From: Clostridiales bacterium
GTDB taxonomy: Bacteria > Bacillota_A > Clostridia > Oscillospirales > Oscillospiraceae
Length of the DNA stretch: 11,366 nt
Reading direction: 5' to 3'
Assembly (NCBI GenBank): GCA_019410105.1
Contig: DXTB01000034.1
Coordinates: 1-11,366, forward strand
Shown: piece after piece, positions 1-6,241 of the stretch
Layout: each line of letters begins with the position of its first letter
Position numbering within the stretch: the stretch's first letter is position 1
Program-made: the position numbers and the translations under genes
Notes under the pieces: generated by a model
The model's database searches: none
What the model was told of the DNA's origin: nothing
Seen by the model: only the letters and a program-made list of their open reading frames with translations

Positions 1-644
1 GGGAGGTCTTTCCCCGCGGGGGCCGCTTCTATGATGCCGAGGCCATGGCAGCCCTCCATCTCCGGGAGGCCCATGGCTCCGTGCTGGAGTATCTGCTCCA
101 CCGGAACCCCGGTCTGCTGGGGCTGTCCGAGGTTCAGTTGGAGCTGCTCCGCATGCTCGCGGAGGGCTGCACGGATAAGGAAATCGCTGCGCAGAAGAGG
201 GTTTCCCCCTCCACCGTGCGCAATCACCGCTTCAAGCTCCGGGAAAAGGAGCGGCAGGCCCGACTCTTTTTGGCCCTGATGGAGCTACTGCGCACCAGCC
301 GCATCTCCAGCCCGGTGGATACCGGCTTTTGCCACCCCCATCCCACTGCGTCCATGGTTGATGCCCGCTACGCCGTTACTAATGAGGAGCGGCAGGCCAT
401 CCTGGCCGCCTGTTTTGACGAAGCCGGCGCCCTGCGCCAGTGGCCTGCCCGCGAAAAGCGCAAGTTGGTCGTACTCAGCGCCATCGCCGAGCAGTTCAAG
501 CCCGGCCGACAGTATACGGAGAAGGAGGTCAACCGGCTGCTGGGCCGGATCTATGAGGACTTTCCCTACCTCCGCCGCCTGTTGATCGAATACGGCTTTC
601 TGGAGCGCACCGCCTCCGGCACCGCCTACTGGCGCAAGGAGTAG
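1..644 (+). CDS. LuxR-type HTH and DUF2087 transcriptional regulator (5' end outside window)
   Basis: The reading frame is open to the left edge (first full codon at base 3), so the start lies outside the window. The first internal ATG at 45 is probably not the true start, because the frame continues upstream with protein-like sequence (EVFPRGGRFYDAEA). About 213 residues are visible. The middle has a LuxR/GerE-type helix-turn-helix (LSEVQLELLRMLAEGCTDKE, then VSPSTVRNHRFKLREKE). The C-terminal 80 residues match the DUF2087 pattern: REKRKLVVLSAIAEQF, YTEKEVNRLL, YLRRLLIEYGFLER and a terminal AYWRKE. DUF2087 proteins are usually cytoplasmic DNA-binding regulators with an unknown signal. The stop is only 3 bases before the MFS gene, and the Shine-Dalgarno of that gene lies in the last codons here. 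The two are therefore co-transcribed, and the regulator may control the transporter (inference). Confidence 0.85.
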   Translation, partial: EVFPRGGRFYDAEAMAALHLREAHGSVLEYLLHRNPGLLGLSEVQLELLRMLAEGCTDKEIAAQKRVSPSTVRNHRFKLREKERQARLFLALMELLRTSRISSPVDTGFCHPHPTASMVDARYAVTNEERQAILAACFDEAGALRQWPAREKRKLVVLSAIAEQFKPGRQYTEKEVNRLLGRIYEDFPYLRRLLIEYGFLERTASGTAYWRKE

Positions 645-647
645 GCG

Positions 648-1835
648 GTGGGCCGGGCTGTCGGCGGCCGGGCCGCCGCCCTCCTGCTGGCCGGACGGAC
701 GGTCTCCCGGTTCGGCTCCTCCTTTTATCTGGTCGCCCTGCCTCTCTATGTGCTCGAGCGCACCGGGAGTCTGGGGGCGTCCGGCCTTTTCTTCACCCTG
801 ACCAGCCTTCCGCCCCTGCTGGCCGTTCCCTTCCTGGGGCCGCTTGTGGAGCGCGCCCACCGGAAAGGATTGCTGATCCTCTGTGATTTTGGTGCCAGCG
901 CGCTCTGTGCCCTTCTCCTGCTTTTCCCCGGCCCCCCGCTCCCCTTCCTCCTTGCGGGCACCATGCTTTTTCACCTGCTGTCCCATTTGTTCGAAATTGC
1001 ATCCAAGGTTCTCTTTTCGGAGCTGTGTCCACCGGAGCGCCTCTCCTCCCTCAATGGAATCAAAAGCCTGCTGGATCACGGCGCGGCGGTACTGGCCCCT
1101 GCGGCGGGCGCGCTTTTGTTTGGACTGTGTGGATTCCGGGCCATCCTCCTGCTGTGCGCGCTGGCCTACGGCCTCTCCGCCCTCCAGGAGTGCTTCATTC
1201 CCTACGCGCCGCGCCCCATCCAGCAGGCGGAACCGCCCCGCCTGCGGGCCGGTATTCGATATCTGCTGGGCCGGCGGGAATTGTTCTCCCTCTTTCTTCT
1301 GGTGATGGCCCTCAACTTTTTTGTAGCCAACAGCGAGGAGATCATCTTCCCCGGCATTCTGGTGGAGCTGTACCAGTTTCCAGAGTCCCGATACGGCCTG
1401 GCGGTCTCCGCCTCCACCGCCGGAACCCTGCTGGCCAGCCTGTTCCTGATCCGGGCGGCCCACCTCCGCCCCCTGGAACACCTGCGCGCCCTGTTTCTGG
1501 TCAACAGCGCCCTGATGGCCGCCCTTGGTCTGGCCGCGCCCCTTCTGCGTTCCGTTCCAAAGCTTTACTTTGTCCTCTTCTTCACCTTCCAGCTTTTGAT
1601 CGGCTGGCTCACCGCCTGCATCAACGTCCCGCTGATCTCCTATTTCCAAACCCGGGTACCGCTGGAACAGCAGGGGCGGTTCTTTGCCCTGCTCGCCTTC
1701 TTCTCCGGGATACTGATCCCCCTGGGCATCTCCTATACCGGAGTCCTGGCCGACTGGCTGGGTCCAGGCGCGGCCTATGCCTGCAACAATCTCTGTGTCA
1801 TTGTTCTGGTACTTCTGGTAAGGCTTCCGGCCTGA
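648..1835 (+). CDS. MFS transporter (DHA3/MFS_3-like)
   Basis: The product is a 395-residue integral membrane protein with many hydrophobic helices and few charged residues, the usual length for a 12-helix major facilitator. The N-terminus (RTVSRFGSSFYLVALPLYVL, then GPLVERAHRKGLLILCD) matches the helix 1-3 region of DHA3-type MFS proteins, including the basic loop between helices 2 and 3. A second half with similar spacing starts near residue 210. The start is a GTG at 648 with Shine-Dalgarno AAGGAG at 636-641, six bases away. No ATG in this frame is better placed. The substrate cannot be read from the sequence. The family includes drug, metabolite and siderophore exporters. The gene follows the DUF2087 regulator in an operon and ends just before a strong terminator. 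Confidence 0.85.
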   Translation: MGRAVGGRAAALLLAGRTVSRFGSSFYLVALPLYVLERTGSLGASGLFFTLTSLPPLLAVPFLGPLVERAHRKGLLILCDFGASALCALLLLFPGPPLPFLLAGTMLFHLLSHLFEIASKVLFSELCPPERLSSLNGIKSLLDHGAAVLAPAAGALLFGLCGFRAILLLCALAYGLSALQECFIPYAPRPIQQAEPPRLRAGIRYLLGRRELFSLFLLVMALNFFVANSEEIIFPGILVELYQFPESRYGLAVSASTAGTLLASLFLIRAAHLRPLEHLRALFLVNSALMAALGLAAPLLRSVPKLYFVLFFTFQLLIGWLTACINVPLISYFQTRVPLEQQGRFFALLAFFSGILIPLGISYTGVLADWLGPGAAYACNNLCVIVLVLLVRLPA

Positions 1836-1837
1836 AG

Positions 1838-1890
1838 CGAACAAAGCCCGCAGGATTTTATATCCCGCGGGCTTTGTTCGTTGTCTCTTA
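1838..1890. terminator. Bidirectional intrinsic terminator
   Basis: A perfect 14-bp stem pairs 1838-1851 (CGAACAAAGCCCGC) with 1867-1880 (GCGGGCTTTGTTCG). The loop region can extend the stem by four more pairs after an A-C mismatch. The 3' arm is U-rich, and TTGTCTCTTATT follows on the + strand. The site lies between the convergent MFS gene and DUF2344 gene, so it probably ends transcription from both sides. Confidence 0.85.
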
Positions 1891-2553
1891 TTCCCAGGTC
1901 TGAAACTGGCCGTCCAGCACCGCGCGGCGGTGGAAGATGACGAAGTCGGGGGCGGCGTCGGGACAGTGCTCCCGGATGGCCGCCACCACCAGCTCCGGGT
2001 TGAGGCCGGGATTCTGGGCCCGGAGCACCAGGTCCAGGGCGATGGTGTCCCGCCGCTCCTCCACGGTTGCCCTAGCGATCAGGGGAATGAGGTCCACCTC
2101 GGTAAAGCCGCTCTTGGCCTTCTTGCTCCTTTTGGTCATCACCAGGCAGTCCCGGGCCAGCAAATCCCGGATGGCGCTCTCCGCGCCGAAGGGGGCCCCC
2201 GCCTCATACTCCAGGGTGACGATATAGTTGACGTAGCACAGCTCCTTCACCGGCCGCACCGCCTCATAGCAACGCTGGATGGTGATGCCCGCGGGCAGGG
2301 CGGCGTTCATCTTCGCCGGCACCTGATCCAGCGGGGTGTCCAGCACCTGGCACTCCAGTACCTCGCACCCGCTGGAGAAGCCCACCGACAGGGGCAGAGG
2401 GATGGAGACAAAGGCGTGGGGATTGAAGCCCTCGGTGTGCTTGATGGCGATCCCCGCCCGGAGGAAGGAGCGCTGGAAGGTGCGCATCAGATCCAGATGG
2501 GAGATAAACTTGGCGGTGTCCGCCTTGCTGAACGCTAATCTATGCTTCGGCAT
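1888..2553 (-). CDS. DUF2344 (TIGR03936-type) radical SAM-associated protein
   Basis: A 221-residue soluble protein. The start MPKHRLAFSKADTAKFISHL, followed by LMRTFQRSFLRAGI and KHTEGFNPHAFVSIPLPLSV, is diagnostic of the DUF2344 family. That family occurs either fused to, or directly after, a B12-binding radical SAM protein. Its biochemical role is not established. Here it is a separate gene whose ATG lies inside the end of the radical SAM gene (14-base overlap, 2540-2553). The Shine-Dalgarno GGGAGG stands about 8 bases upstream, which suggests translational coupling. The stop is eight bases from the bidirectional terminator stem. The length is normal for a stand-alone member, with no sign of decay. 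Confidence 0.9.
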   Translation of the reverse strand: MPKHRLAFSKADTAKFISHLDLMRTFQRSFLRAGIAIKHTEGFNPHAFVSIPLPLSVGFSSGCEVLECQVLDTPLDQVPAKMNAALPAGITIQRCYEAVRPVKELCYVNYIVTLEYEAGAPFGAESAIRDLLARDCLVMTKRSKKAKSGFTEVDLIPLIARATVEERRDTIALDLVLRAQNPGLNPELVVAAIREHCPDAAPDFVIFHRRAVLDGQFQTWE

Positions 2554-4381
2554 CGCATTTCCCTCCCGGATAGAGCTTGTCCGCCCCGCAGCCGGTACAC
2601 TGTACCCGGCAGTCGGGGGTGATCACCGCCTGATAGGCCCGCTCCCGCTCCCGCCACAGGAAGGGCGTGGTCACGCCGGTGGAGGTGACCGACCAGGGCA
2701 GCACCTCGTCCTTTTCCCGCACCCGGTTGGCATAGAAGGCGGGGTCCAGGCCGCAGGCGTCAAAGGCCGCCATCCAGCGGTCAAAGTCAAAATACTCGCT
2801 CCAGGCGTCGAACTTGGCGCCCTGGCGCCAGGCCTCCTCAATCACGTCGGCCACCTGGCGGTCCCCCCGTGAGAACACTGCCTCCAGGAAACTGGTGTCC
2901 GGATCGTGCCAGTTGTAGCGGATGGAACGCCCCCGCATGTTGTCCCGCAGCAGCTTGACCCGCCGCCGGTACTCCTCCATGCTCACCTGGGCCTCCCACT
3001 GGAAGGCGGTGTGGGGCTTGGGTACAAAGCAGGCGGTGGACACGGTGATGGTCACCCCCCGCTTGGGGTTGGGGGTGCACTCCTTCCACGCCTTGTATAC
3101 CTTCTCGGCCAGCTCGGCGATGCCCAGCACATCCTCGTCGGTCTCGGTGGGCAGGCCCAGCATGAAATAGAGCTTCACGCTGCTCCACCCGCCGGAGAAG
3201 GCGGTGCGGCAGGAGCGGAGGATCTCCTCCTCCGTCACATTCTTGTTGATGGCGTCCCGCAGGCGCTGGGTGCCCGCCTCCGGGGCAAAGGTCAGCCCCG
3301 ACTTGCGCACATGCTGCACCCGCTCCATCAGGCCCAGGGAGAAGTTGTCCGCCCGCAGGGAGGGCAGGGACAGGGAGACCTTGTTGGGCTCGCACCACTC
3401 CAGCAGGCCGTCGCACAGCCCCTCCAATGCCCGGTAGTCGCTGGTGGACAGGCTGGAGAGGGTCATCTCCTGGTAGCCGGAGTCCCGGCACGCCTCGATG
3501 CCCTGCTGGACCAGCCGCTGGGGATTGCGGGGGCGCACCGGCCGGTAGGCGTAGCCCGCCTGACAGAAGCGGCAGCCCCGGATGCAGCCGCGGAACACCT
3601 CCAGCATCACCCGGTCGTGGACGATCTCGGTGGAGGGTACAATGGTCTTAACCGGGAAATAGCTCTTGTCAAAGTCCTGGACGATGCGCTTGGTCACCCT
3701 GGCCGGAGCCCCCTCCAGCGGGGTGACGGCGGCCACCGTGCCGTCGCCGTGATAGCTCACCTCGTAAAGAGAGGGCACGTAGACGCCGGGAATCCGGGCC
3801 GCGGCGGTGAGGAACTCCTCCTTACCCCAGCCCTCCTCCCGGGCCTGGCGGTAGAGCTGGATAATCTCCACACTCACGTCCTCCCCTTCCCCCAGGACGA
3901 ACAGATCCACAAAGGGGGCCAGGGGCTCTGGATTAAAGGCGCAGGTTCCCCCCGCCACCACGATGGGAGACAGCTCTGTCCGCTCCCCGCTACGCAGGGG
4001 AAGGCCAGCCAGATCCAGCATGTTGAGCACATTGGTATAGGCCATCTCATAGCCCAAGGAGAAGCCAATCAGGTCGAAATCGGCGATGGAATCGCCGCTC
4101 TCCAGGCCGTACAGGGGAATCCCCTCCCGGCGCATCTCCTCCTCCATGTCGCCCCAGGGGGCAAACACGCGCTCACACCACACCCCATCCATCTCGTTCA
4201 TTAGCCCGTAAAGGATACGCACGCCCAGATTGGACATGCCGATCTCATAGGTGTCCGGGAAGCAGAGCGCGTAGCGCACATCCACCGCGCGCCGGTCCTT
4301 GACCACTGCGTTATACTCCCCTCCCGTATACCGGGCGGGCTTCTGAACCCGTGGGAGGATGTGTTCCAAAGTACGATTCAT
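2540..4381 (-). CDS. B12-binding domain / radical SAM protein (TIGR03960 family)
   Basis: A 613-residue cytoplasmic protein. The N-terminal 200 residues resemble the cobalamin-binding-like domain of this family (RYALCFPDTYEIGMSNLG near 37-53, FSLGYEMAYTNVLNML near 107-122, VVAGGTCAFNPEPL near 141-154, FVLGEGE near 161-167). The radical SAM 4Fe-4S motif CxxxCxxC is at Cys266, Cys270 and Cys273 (CIRGCRFCQAGY). Later motifs include TFAPEAGTQRLRDAINKNVT and LYFMLGLPTETDED. The C-terminus has a further cysteine cluster (DCRVQCTGCGADKLYPGGKC) that could bind another metal centre (inference). The reaction is unknown; the name is by family. The start is supported by Shine-Dalgarno GGAGAGG about 7-8 bases upstream and a strong promoter. 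It is the first gene of a two-gene operon with the DUF2344 protein. Confidence 0.93.
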   Translation of the reverse strand: MNRTLEHILPRVQKPARYTGGEYNAVVKDRRAVDVRYALCFPDTYEIGMSNLGVRILYGLMNEMDGVWCERVFAPWGDMEEEMRREGIPLYGLESGDSIADFDLIGFSLGYEMAYTNVLNMLDLAGLPLRSGERTELSPIVVAGGTCAFNPEPLAPFVDLFVLGEGEDVSVEIIQLYRQAREEGWGKEEFLTAAARIPGVYVPSLYEVSYHGDGTVAAVTPLEGAPARVTKRIVQDFDKSYFPVKTIVPSTEIVHDRVMLEVFRGCIRGCRFCQAGYAYRPVRPRNPQRLVQQGIEACRDSGYQEMTLSSLSTSDYRALEGLCDGLLEWCEPNKVSLSLPSLRADNFSLGLMERVQHVRKSGLTFAPEAGTQRLRDAINKNVTEEEILRSCRTAFSGGWSSVKLYFMLGLPTETDEDVLGIAELAEKVYKAWKECTPNPKRGVTITVSTACFVPKPHTAFQWEAQVSMEEYRRRVKLLRDNMRGRSIRYNWHDPDTSFLEAVFSRGDRQVADVIEEAWRQGAKFDAWSEYFDFDRWMAAFDACGLDPAFYANRVREKDEVLPWSVTSTGVTTPFLWRERERAYQAVITPDCRVQCTGCGADKLYPGGKCDAEA

Positions 4382-4432
4382 GCCGAACCCTCTCCATGTA
4401 TCTCGAAATCAATAGAAAATGCAGTAAATTGT

Positions 4433-4461
4433 ATTATACTATGTCTTTTCCCGCCTTGCAA
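4433..4461 (-). promoter_or_regulatory. Sigma-A promoter of the radical SAM/DUF2344 operon
   Basis: Read on the - strand: -35 TTGCAA (4456-4461), a 17-base spacer, and a perfect -10 TATAAT (4433-4438). Transcription would start near 4426, giving a leader of about 45 bases before the ATG at 4381. Confidence 0.8.
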
Positions 4462-4470
4462 CCCCCATTC

Positions 4471-4487
4471 AAAAGGAATTGCATTCC
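4471..4487 (-). terminator. Weak intrinsic terminator after the permease
   Basis: On the - strand GGAAT (4483-4487) pairs with ATTCC (4475-4479) around a GCA loop, followed by TTTT (4471-4474). The stem has only 5 bp, but it lies directly after the permease stop and before the next promoter. Confidence 0.45.
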
Positions 4488-4497
4488 ATCTTTCCAT

Positions 4498-5628
4498 CTA
4501 CCCGGCCAGAAGGGCAGCGCATAGGCACAGGAGAACCAATGCAGCCCCGTTGGCCGCAGTGAACAGCAGCAGATAGCGCCCCGGCCTGGCCCCCGGCGTA
4601 CGCAGGTAGACCTTAAGCGAGATGAGGCTGGCCAGCGAGGCAATGGGGGTCCCCAACCCGCCCAGGTTGGAGCCCACCAGAAGGCCGCGCCAGTCCGCTG
4701 TAAATCCGGACAGGAGCACTGCTGCCGGAACGTTGCTGATGATCTGGCTGGTCAGGCCGGTGGTCAGCGCCGTGTGGCCTTCCATCAAGGAGGCCAGGGC
4801 GGCATGTACCGGGCCGCAGGCCCCGATGTTTCCGGCAAACAGGAAGAAGCAGAAAAAGGTAGCAAGCAGGCCATAGTCCACCCTGCGAAACAATCCCCGG
4901 TCAAAGAGCAGCAGACCGCCCGCCACCACGGCCAACAGCGCCGGATAGGGCAGCACCCGGAATACCGACAGCAGGCAGAGCACAAACAGGCCTGCCATCA
5001 GCCCCAGACGGCCCGGCCTTCGAAGCTCCGCCTGTTCCTGAAACCGGACCTGAATTCCCTCATCCCGGACACACAGGAGGGATGCGGCCGTCAGCACAGC
5101 CAGGCTGACCAGGGTCAGCGGAAGCATGGTCCCAAAAAACTGTTCCGCCGTCAATTCGTAGTCGGCATAAAGATAGAGATTCTGCGGATTACCCACCGGG
5201 GTAGCCATGCTCCCAAGGTTGGCGGCCATGGTCTGGAGCACCACAAGGGGGGCCAGGTATTCCGTCCGTCCGATCAGCCCCAGCACCAGAACCGCAAATG
5301 GAACAAAGGTGATGAGCGCCACATCGTTGGTCACCACCATGGACACAAAGAAAGGTAGCAGCACTAGGGCAAGGCTGACCAGGCGCATCCGCCGCTCCCC
5401 CGCCAGCAACCGCTGGGCCAGCACTGCAAAAACACCGCACTCCTGCAGTCCCGCCACCACCGCCATCAGGCAGAACAGAAGGGTGAGTACCCGCCAGTCA
5501 ATATAGTTCAGATAGGCCGGCGAGGGCGGATTGAGAAGCGTGGAAACTGCCGCGCAAACCGCCGCGATACAGAGTACCGGCTCCTTCCGCAGCAGGGCCA
5601 GCCACCTCCCCCTCTTCTCCTGAACCAT
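4498..5628 (-). CDS. SLC13/ArsB-type (ion transporter superfamily) permease
   Basis: A 376-residue integral membrane protein with roughly ten hydrophobic segments. Two family-defining re-entrant motifs are visible: SMVVTNDVALITFVPFAV (near 96-113) with LGSMATPVGNPQNLYLYADY (near 138-157), and SQIISNVPAAVLL (near 294-306) with GSNLGGLGTPIASLASLI (near 319-336). These repeated SN/TN...P elements are typical of SLC13/ArsB/NhaD-like anion or cation permeases. The substrate is not readable, and no ArsR, ArsA or arsenate reductase gene is adjacent. The frame extends to an ATG at 5748, but I chose the ATG at 5628. It has Shine-Dalgarno AAGGGG eight bases upstream, hydrophobic sequence starts soon after it, and a promoter and a hairpin with a U-run lie inside the putative extension. 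The gene is a single-gene unit. Confidence 0.85.
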   Translation of the reverse strand: MVQEKRGRWLALLRKEPVLCIAAVCAAVSTLLNPPSPAYLNYIDWRVLTLLFCLMAVVAGLQECGVFAVLAQRLLAGERRMRLVSLALVLLPFFVSMVVTNDVALITFVPFAVLVLGLIGRTEYLAPLVVLQTMAANLGSMATPVGNPQNLYLYADYELTAEQFFGTMLPLTLVSLAVLTAASLLCVRDEGIQVRFQEQAELRRPGRLGLMAGLFVLCLLSVFRVLPYPALLAVVAGGLLLFDRGLFRRVDYGLLATFFCFFLFAGNIGACGPVHAALASLMEGHTALTTGLTSQIISNVPAAVLLSGFTADWRGLLVGSNLGGLGTPIASLASLISLKVYLRTPGARPGRYLLLFTAANGAALVLLCLCAALLAG

Positions 5629-5654
5629 CCATTCATCCCCTTCCAAGTGCAAAG

Positions 5655-5677
5655 AAAAAGCCACCCCGGCGGGTGGC
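5655..5677 (-). terminator. Intrinsic terminator or attenuator in the permease leader
   Basis: On the - strand a 7-bp stem GCCACCC/GGGTGGC (5671-5677 with 5660-5666), four-base loop GCCG, is followed at once by TTTTTC (5654-5659). It lies between the predicted permease promoter and its start codon, about 30 bases into the transcript. It is either an attenuator of the permease or a backstop for readthrough from the small gene upstream. Confidence 0.65.
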
Positions 5678-5713
5678 CTTTCTCTCATGTTCGACAGCCG
5701 AATGCCATACATT

Positions 5714-5742
5714 AGTTTACTCGCTTCCCGCTCTGTGGTCAA
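5714..5742 (-). promoter_or_regulatory. Candidate sigma-A promoter of the permease gene
   Basis: On the - strand: -35 TTGACC (5737-5742), a 17-base spacer, and -10 TAAACT (5714-5719, 4 of 6 matches). The predicted start near 5707 gives a leader of about 78 bases containing the hairpin at 5655-5677. The -35 overlaps the end of the preceding gene's terminator stem. Confidence 0.55.
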
Positions 5743-5770
5743 GAGCAAAGCGGCCCGCCGCCCCGCTCTT
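5741..5770 (-). terminator. Terminator-like hairpin after the small DUF6514-like gene
   Basis: On the - strand AAGAGC (5765-5770) pairs with GCTCTT (5741-5746). The GC-rich inside (GGGGCGGC against GCCGCTTT) extends the stem with G-C and G-U pairs. It begins directly after the stop codon at 5771. No U-run follows the stem; the 3' arm itself is U-rich. Confidence 0.55.
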
Positions 5771-5977
5771 TCACGAGTGCCGGAAGTCCTCCACCACGTC
5801 GGCCAGATGTACCGGTGACAATCCCGCGCTGTTGCAGCATTCGGCCAGCCGGTTTACCTCCTGGAAGTCCGTGGATATCCGTCCCACGCAAATGCCATTC
5901 GTCCCCCGAATTCCGTACATCTGCGGGTGGGAGGCCACATCCAGGAATACACAATACGTCTTGTGGTTGTTTCTCAT
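5771..5977 (-). CDS. Small DUF6514-like protein
   Basis: A 68-residue soluble protein with no signal peptide or membrane segment. The sequence has a beta-rich N-terminal part (KTYCVFLDVAS, then YGIRGTNGICVGRIS), followed by helical TDFQEVNRLAECCNSAGLSP and a VHLADVVEDF ending. This layout (YGI, then an I-S/T-D strand end, an LxxxCN helix, and LSPxHLxDVVEDF) is what I recall for the DUF6514 family of Clostridia. The assignment is from memory of the pattern and not a search. Its function is unknown. The start has a good Shine-Dalgarno (AGGAGAG, 7 bases upstream). It is transcribed divergently from the S24-like regulator and toward the permease, from which a hairpin and a new promoter separate it. 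Confidence 0.75.
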   Translation of the reverse strand: MRNNHKTYCVFLDVASHPQMYGIRGTNGICVGRISTDFQEVNRLAECCNSAGLSPVHLADVVEDFRHS

Positions 5978-6132
5978 GTAAGCTCTCTCCTCATTCCTAA
6001 TACTTTTCGGTGATAAACGACTGAATTCGACCAGGTTCTCTCCTTTGCCGTGGTATACTAACCGTTGCCCCTTTCAAGGTCAGTGTTTTTCGACCATCCC
6101 CCTATCTTGTATTTCCTTCCGTGCTAATCCCT

Positions 6133-6160
6133 ATATTATGTATTTCGAGAGGAATGTCAA
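6133..6160 (-). promoter_or_regulatory. Leftward promoter candidate (sigma-A or sigma-G) for the small gene
   Basis: On the - strand a perfect -35 TTGACA (6155-6160) is followed after 16 bases by TAATAT (6133-6138, 4 of 6). An overlapping reading fits the Bacillus sigma-G pattern: TGTATT, an 18-base spacer, then CATAATA, which fully matches the CATWHTA -10. The sequence cannot decide which sigma factor uses it. Transcription would start near 6126. Confidence 0.5.
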
Positions 6161-6164
6161 TACA

Positions 6165-6213
6165 ATCCGGTTATTTTGACCGGTTCACCGGATTTTTTTA
6201 CCACATCCGGTTA
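6165..6213. repeat. Alternating ATCCGGT/ACCGGAT repeats: operator or attenuator candidate
   Basis: ATCCGGTTA occurs at 6165-6173 and 6205-6213, 40 bases apart. Its inverted core ACCGGAT lies between them at 6187-6193, with another ACCGGT palindrome at 6179-6184. In a rightward RNA the first and second copies form a 7-bp stem followed by seven T (6193-6199), like a terminator. The second and third copies could form an alternative stem that disrupts it. As DNA the set could be an operator for the adjacent regulator. Confidence 0.5.
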
Positions 6214-6241
6214 ACTCATGTTCGTACAGGAGGGGTGTTCC

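Larger units (their letters stand above)
5978..6241. promoter_or_regulatory. Divergent intergenic region with long leftward leader and CCGG repeats
   Basis: These 264 bases separate the DUF6514-like gene (leftward) from the S24-like regulator (rightward). No credible ORF is seen. The leftward promoter candidate at 6133-6160 would give a leader of about 150 bases. That leader can form small hairpins, such as GGTC/GACC at 6080-6098 and GGT/ACC at 6052-6063 (- strand reading). I do not recognise a riboswitch class. The right third holds the alternating ATCCGGT/ACCGGAT repeats listed separately. The AT content is higher than in the flanking genes. Confidence 0.6.

Noticed and set aside
285..1844. 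A 519-codon open frame on the - strand opposite the DUF2087 regulator and MFS gene
   Set aside because: The translation is a low-complexity Gln/Gly/Glu-rich string with no domain-like pattern. It is the antisense shadow of GC-rich genes whose products are clearly recognisable.
2906..4204. A 432-codon open frame on the + strand
   Set aside because: It lies fully antisense to the radical SAM gene, has Gly/His/Leu-rich composition without motifs, and has no ribosome binding site in a sensible context.
5629..5748. A 40-residue N-terminal extension of the permease (start at 5748)
   Set aside because: The region contains a promoter and a terminator-like hairpin, the extra residues are not hydrophobic, and the ATG at 5748 lacks a good Shine-Dalgarno.
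5739..5954. A 71-codon frame on the - strand overlapping the small DUF6514-like gene
   Set aside because: It is in another frame, has no Shine-Dalgarno, runs through the terminator-like hairpin, and the competing frame fits a known family pattern.
5978..6126. A known riboswitch in the leader of the small gene
   Set aside because: I compared it by eye with cyclic dinucleotide, THF, manganese and fluoride types and found no consensus core.
6176..6204. A rightward promoter TTGACC-17-TACCAC for the S24-like regulator
   Set aside because: The -10 matches at only 3 of 6 positions. The -35 is good but may be part of the repeat cluster, so I do not list it as a feature.
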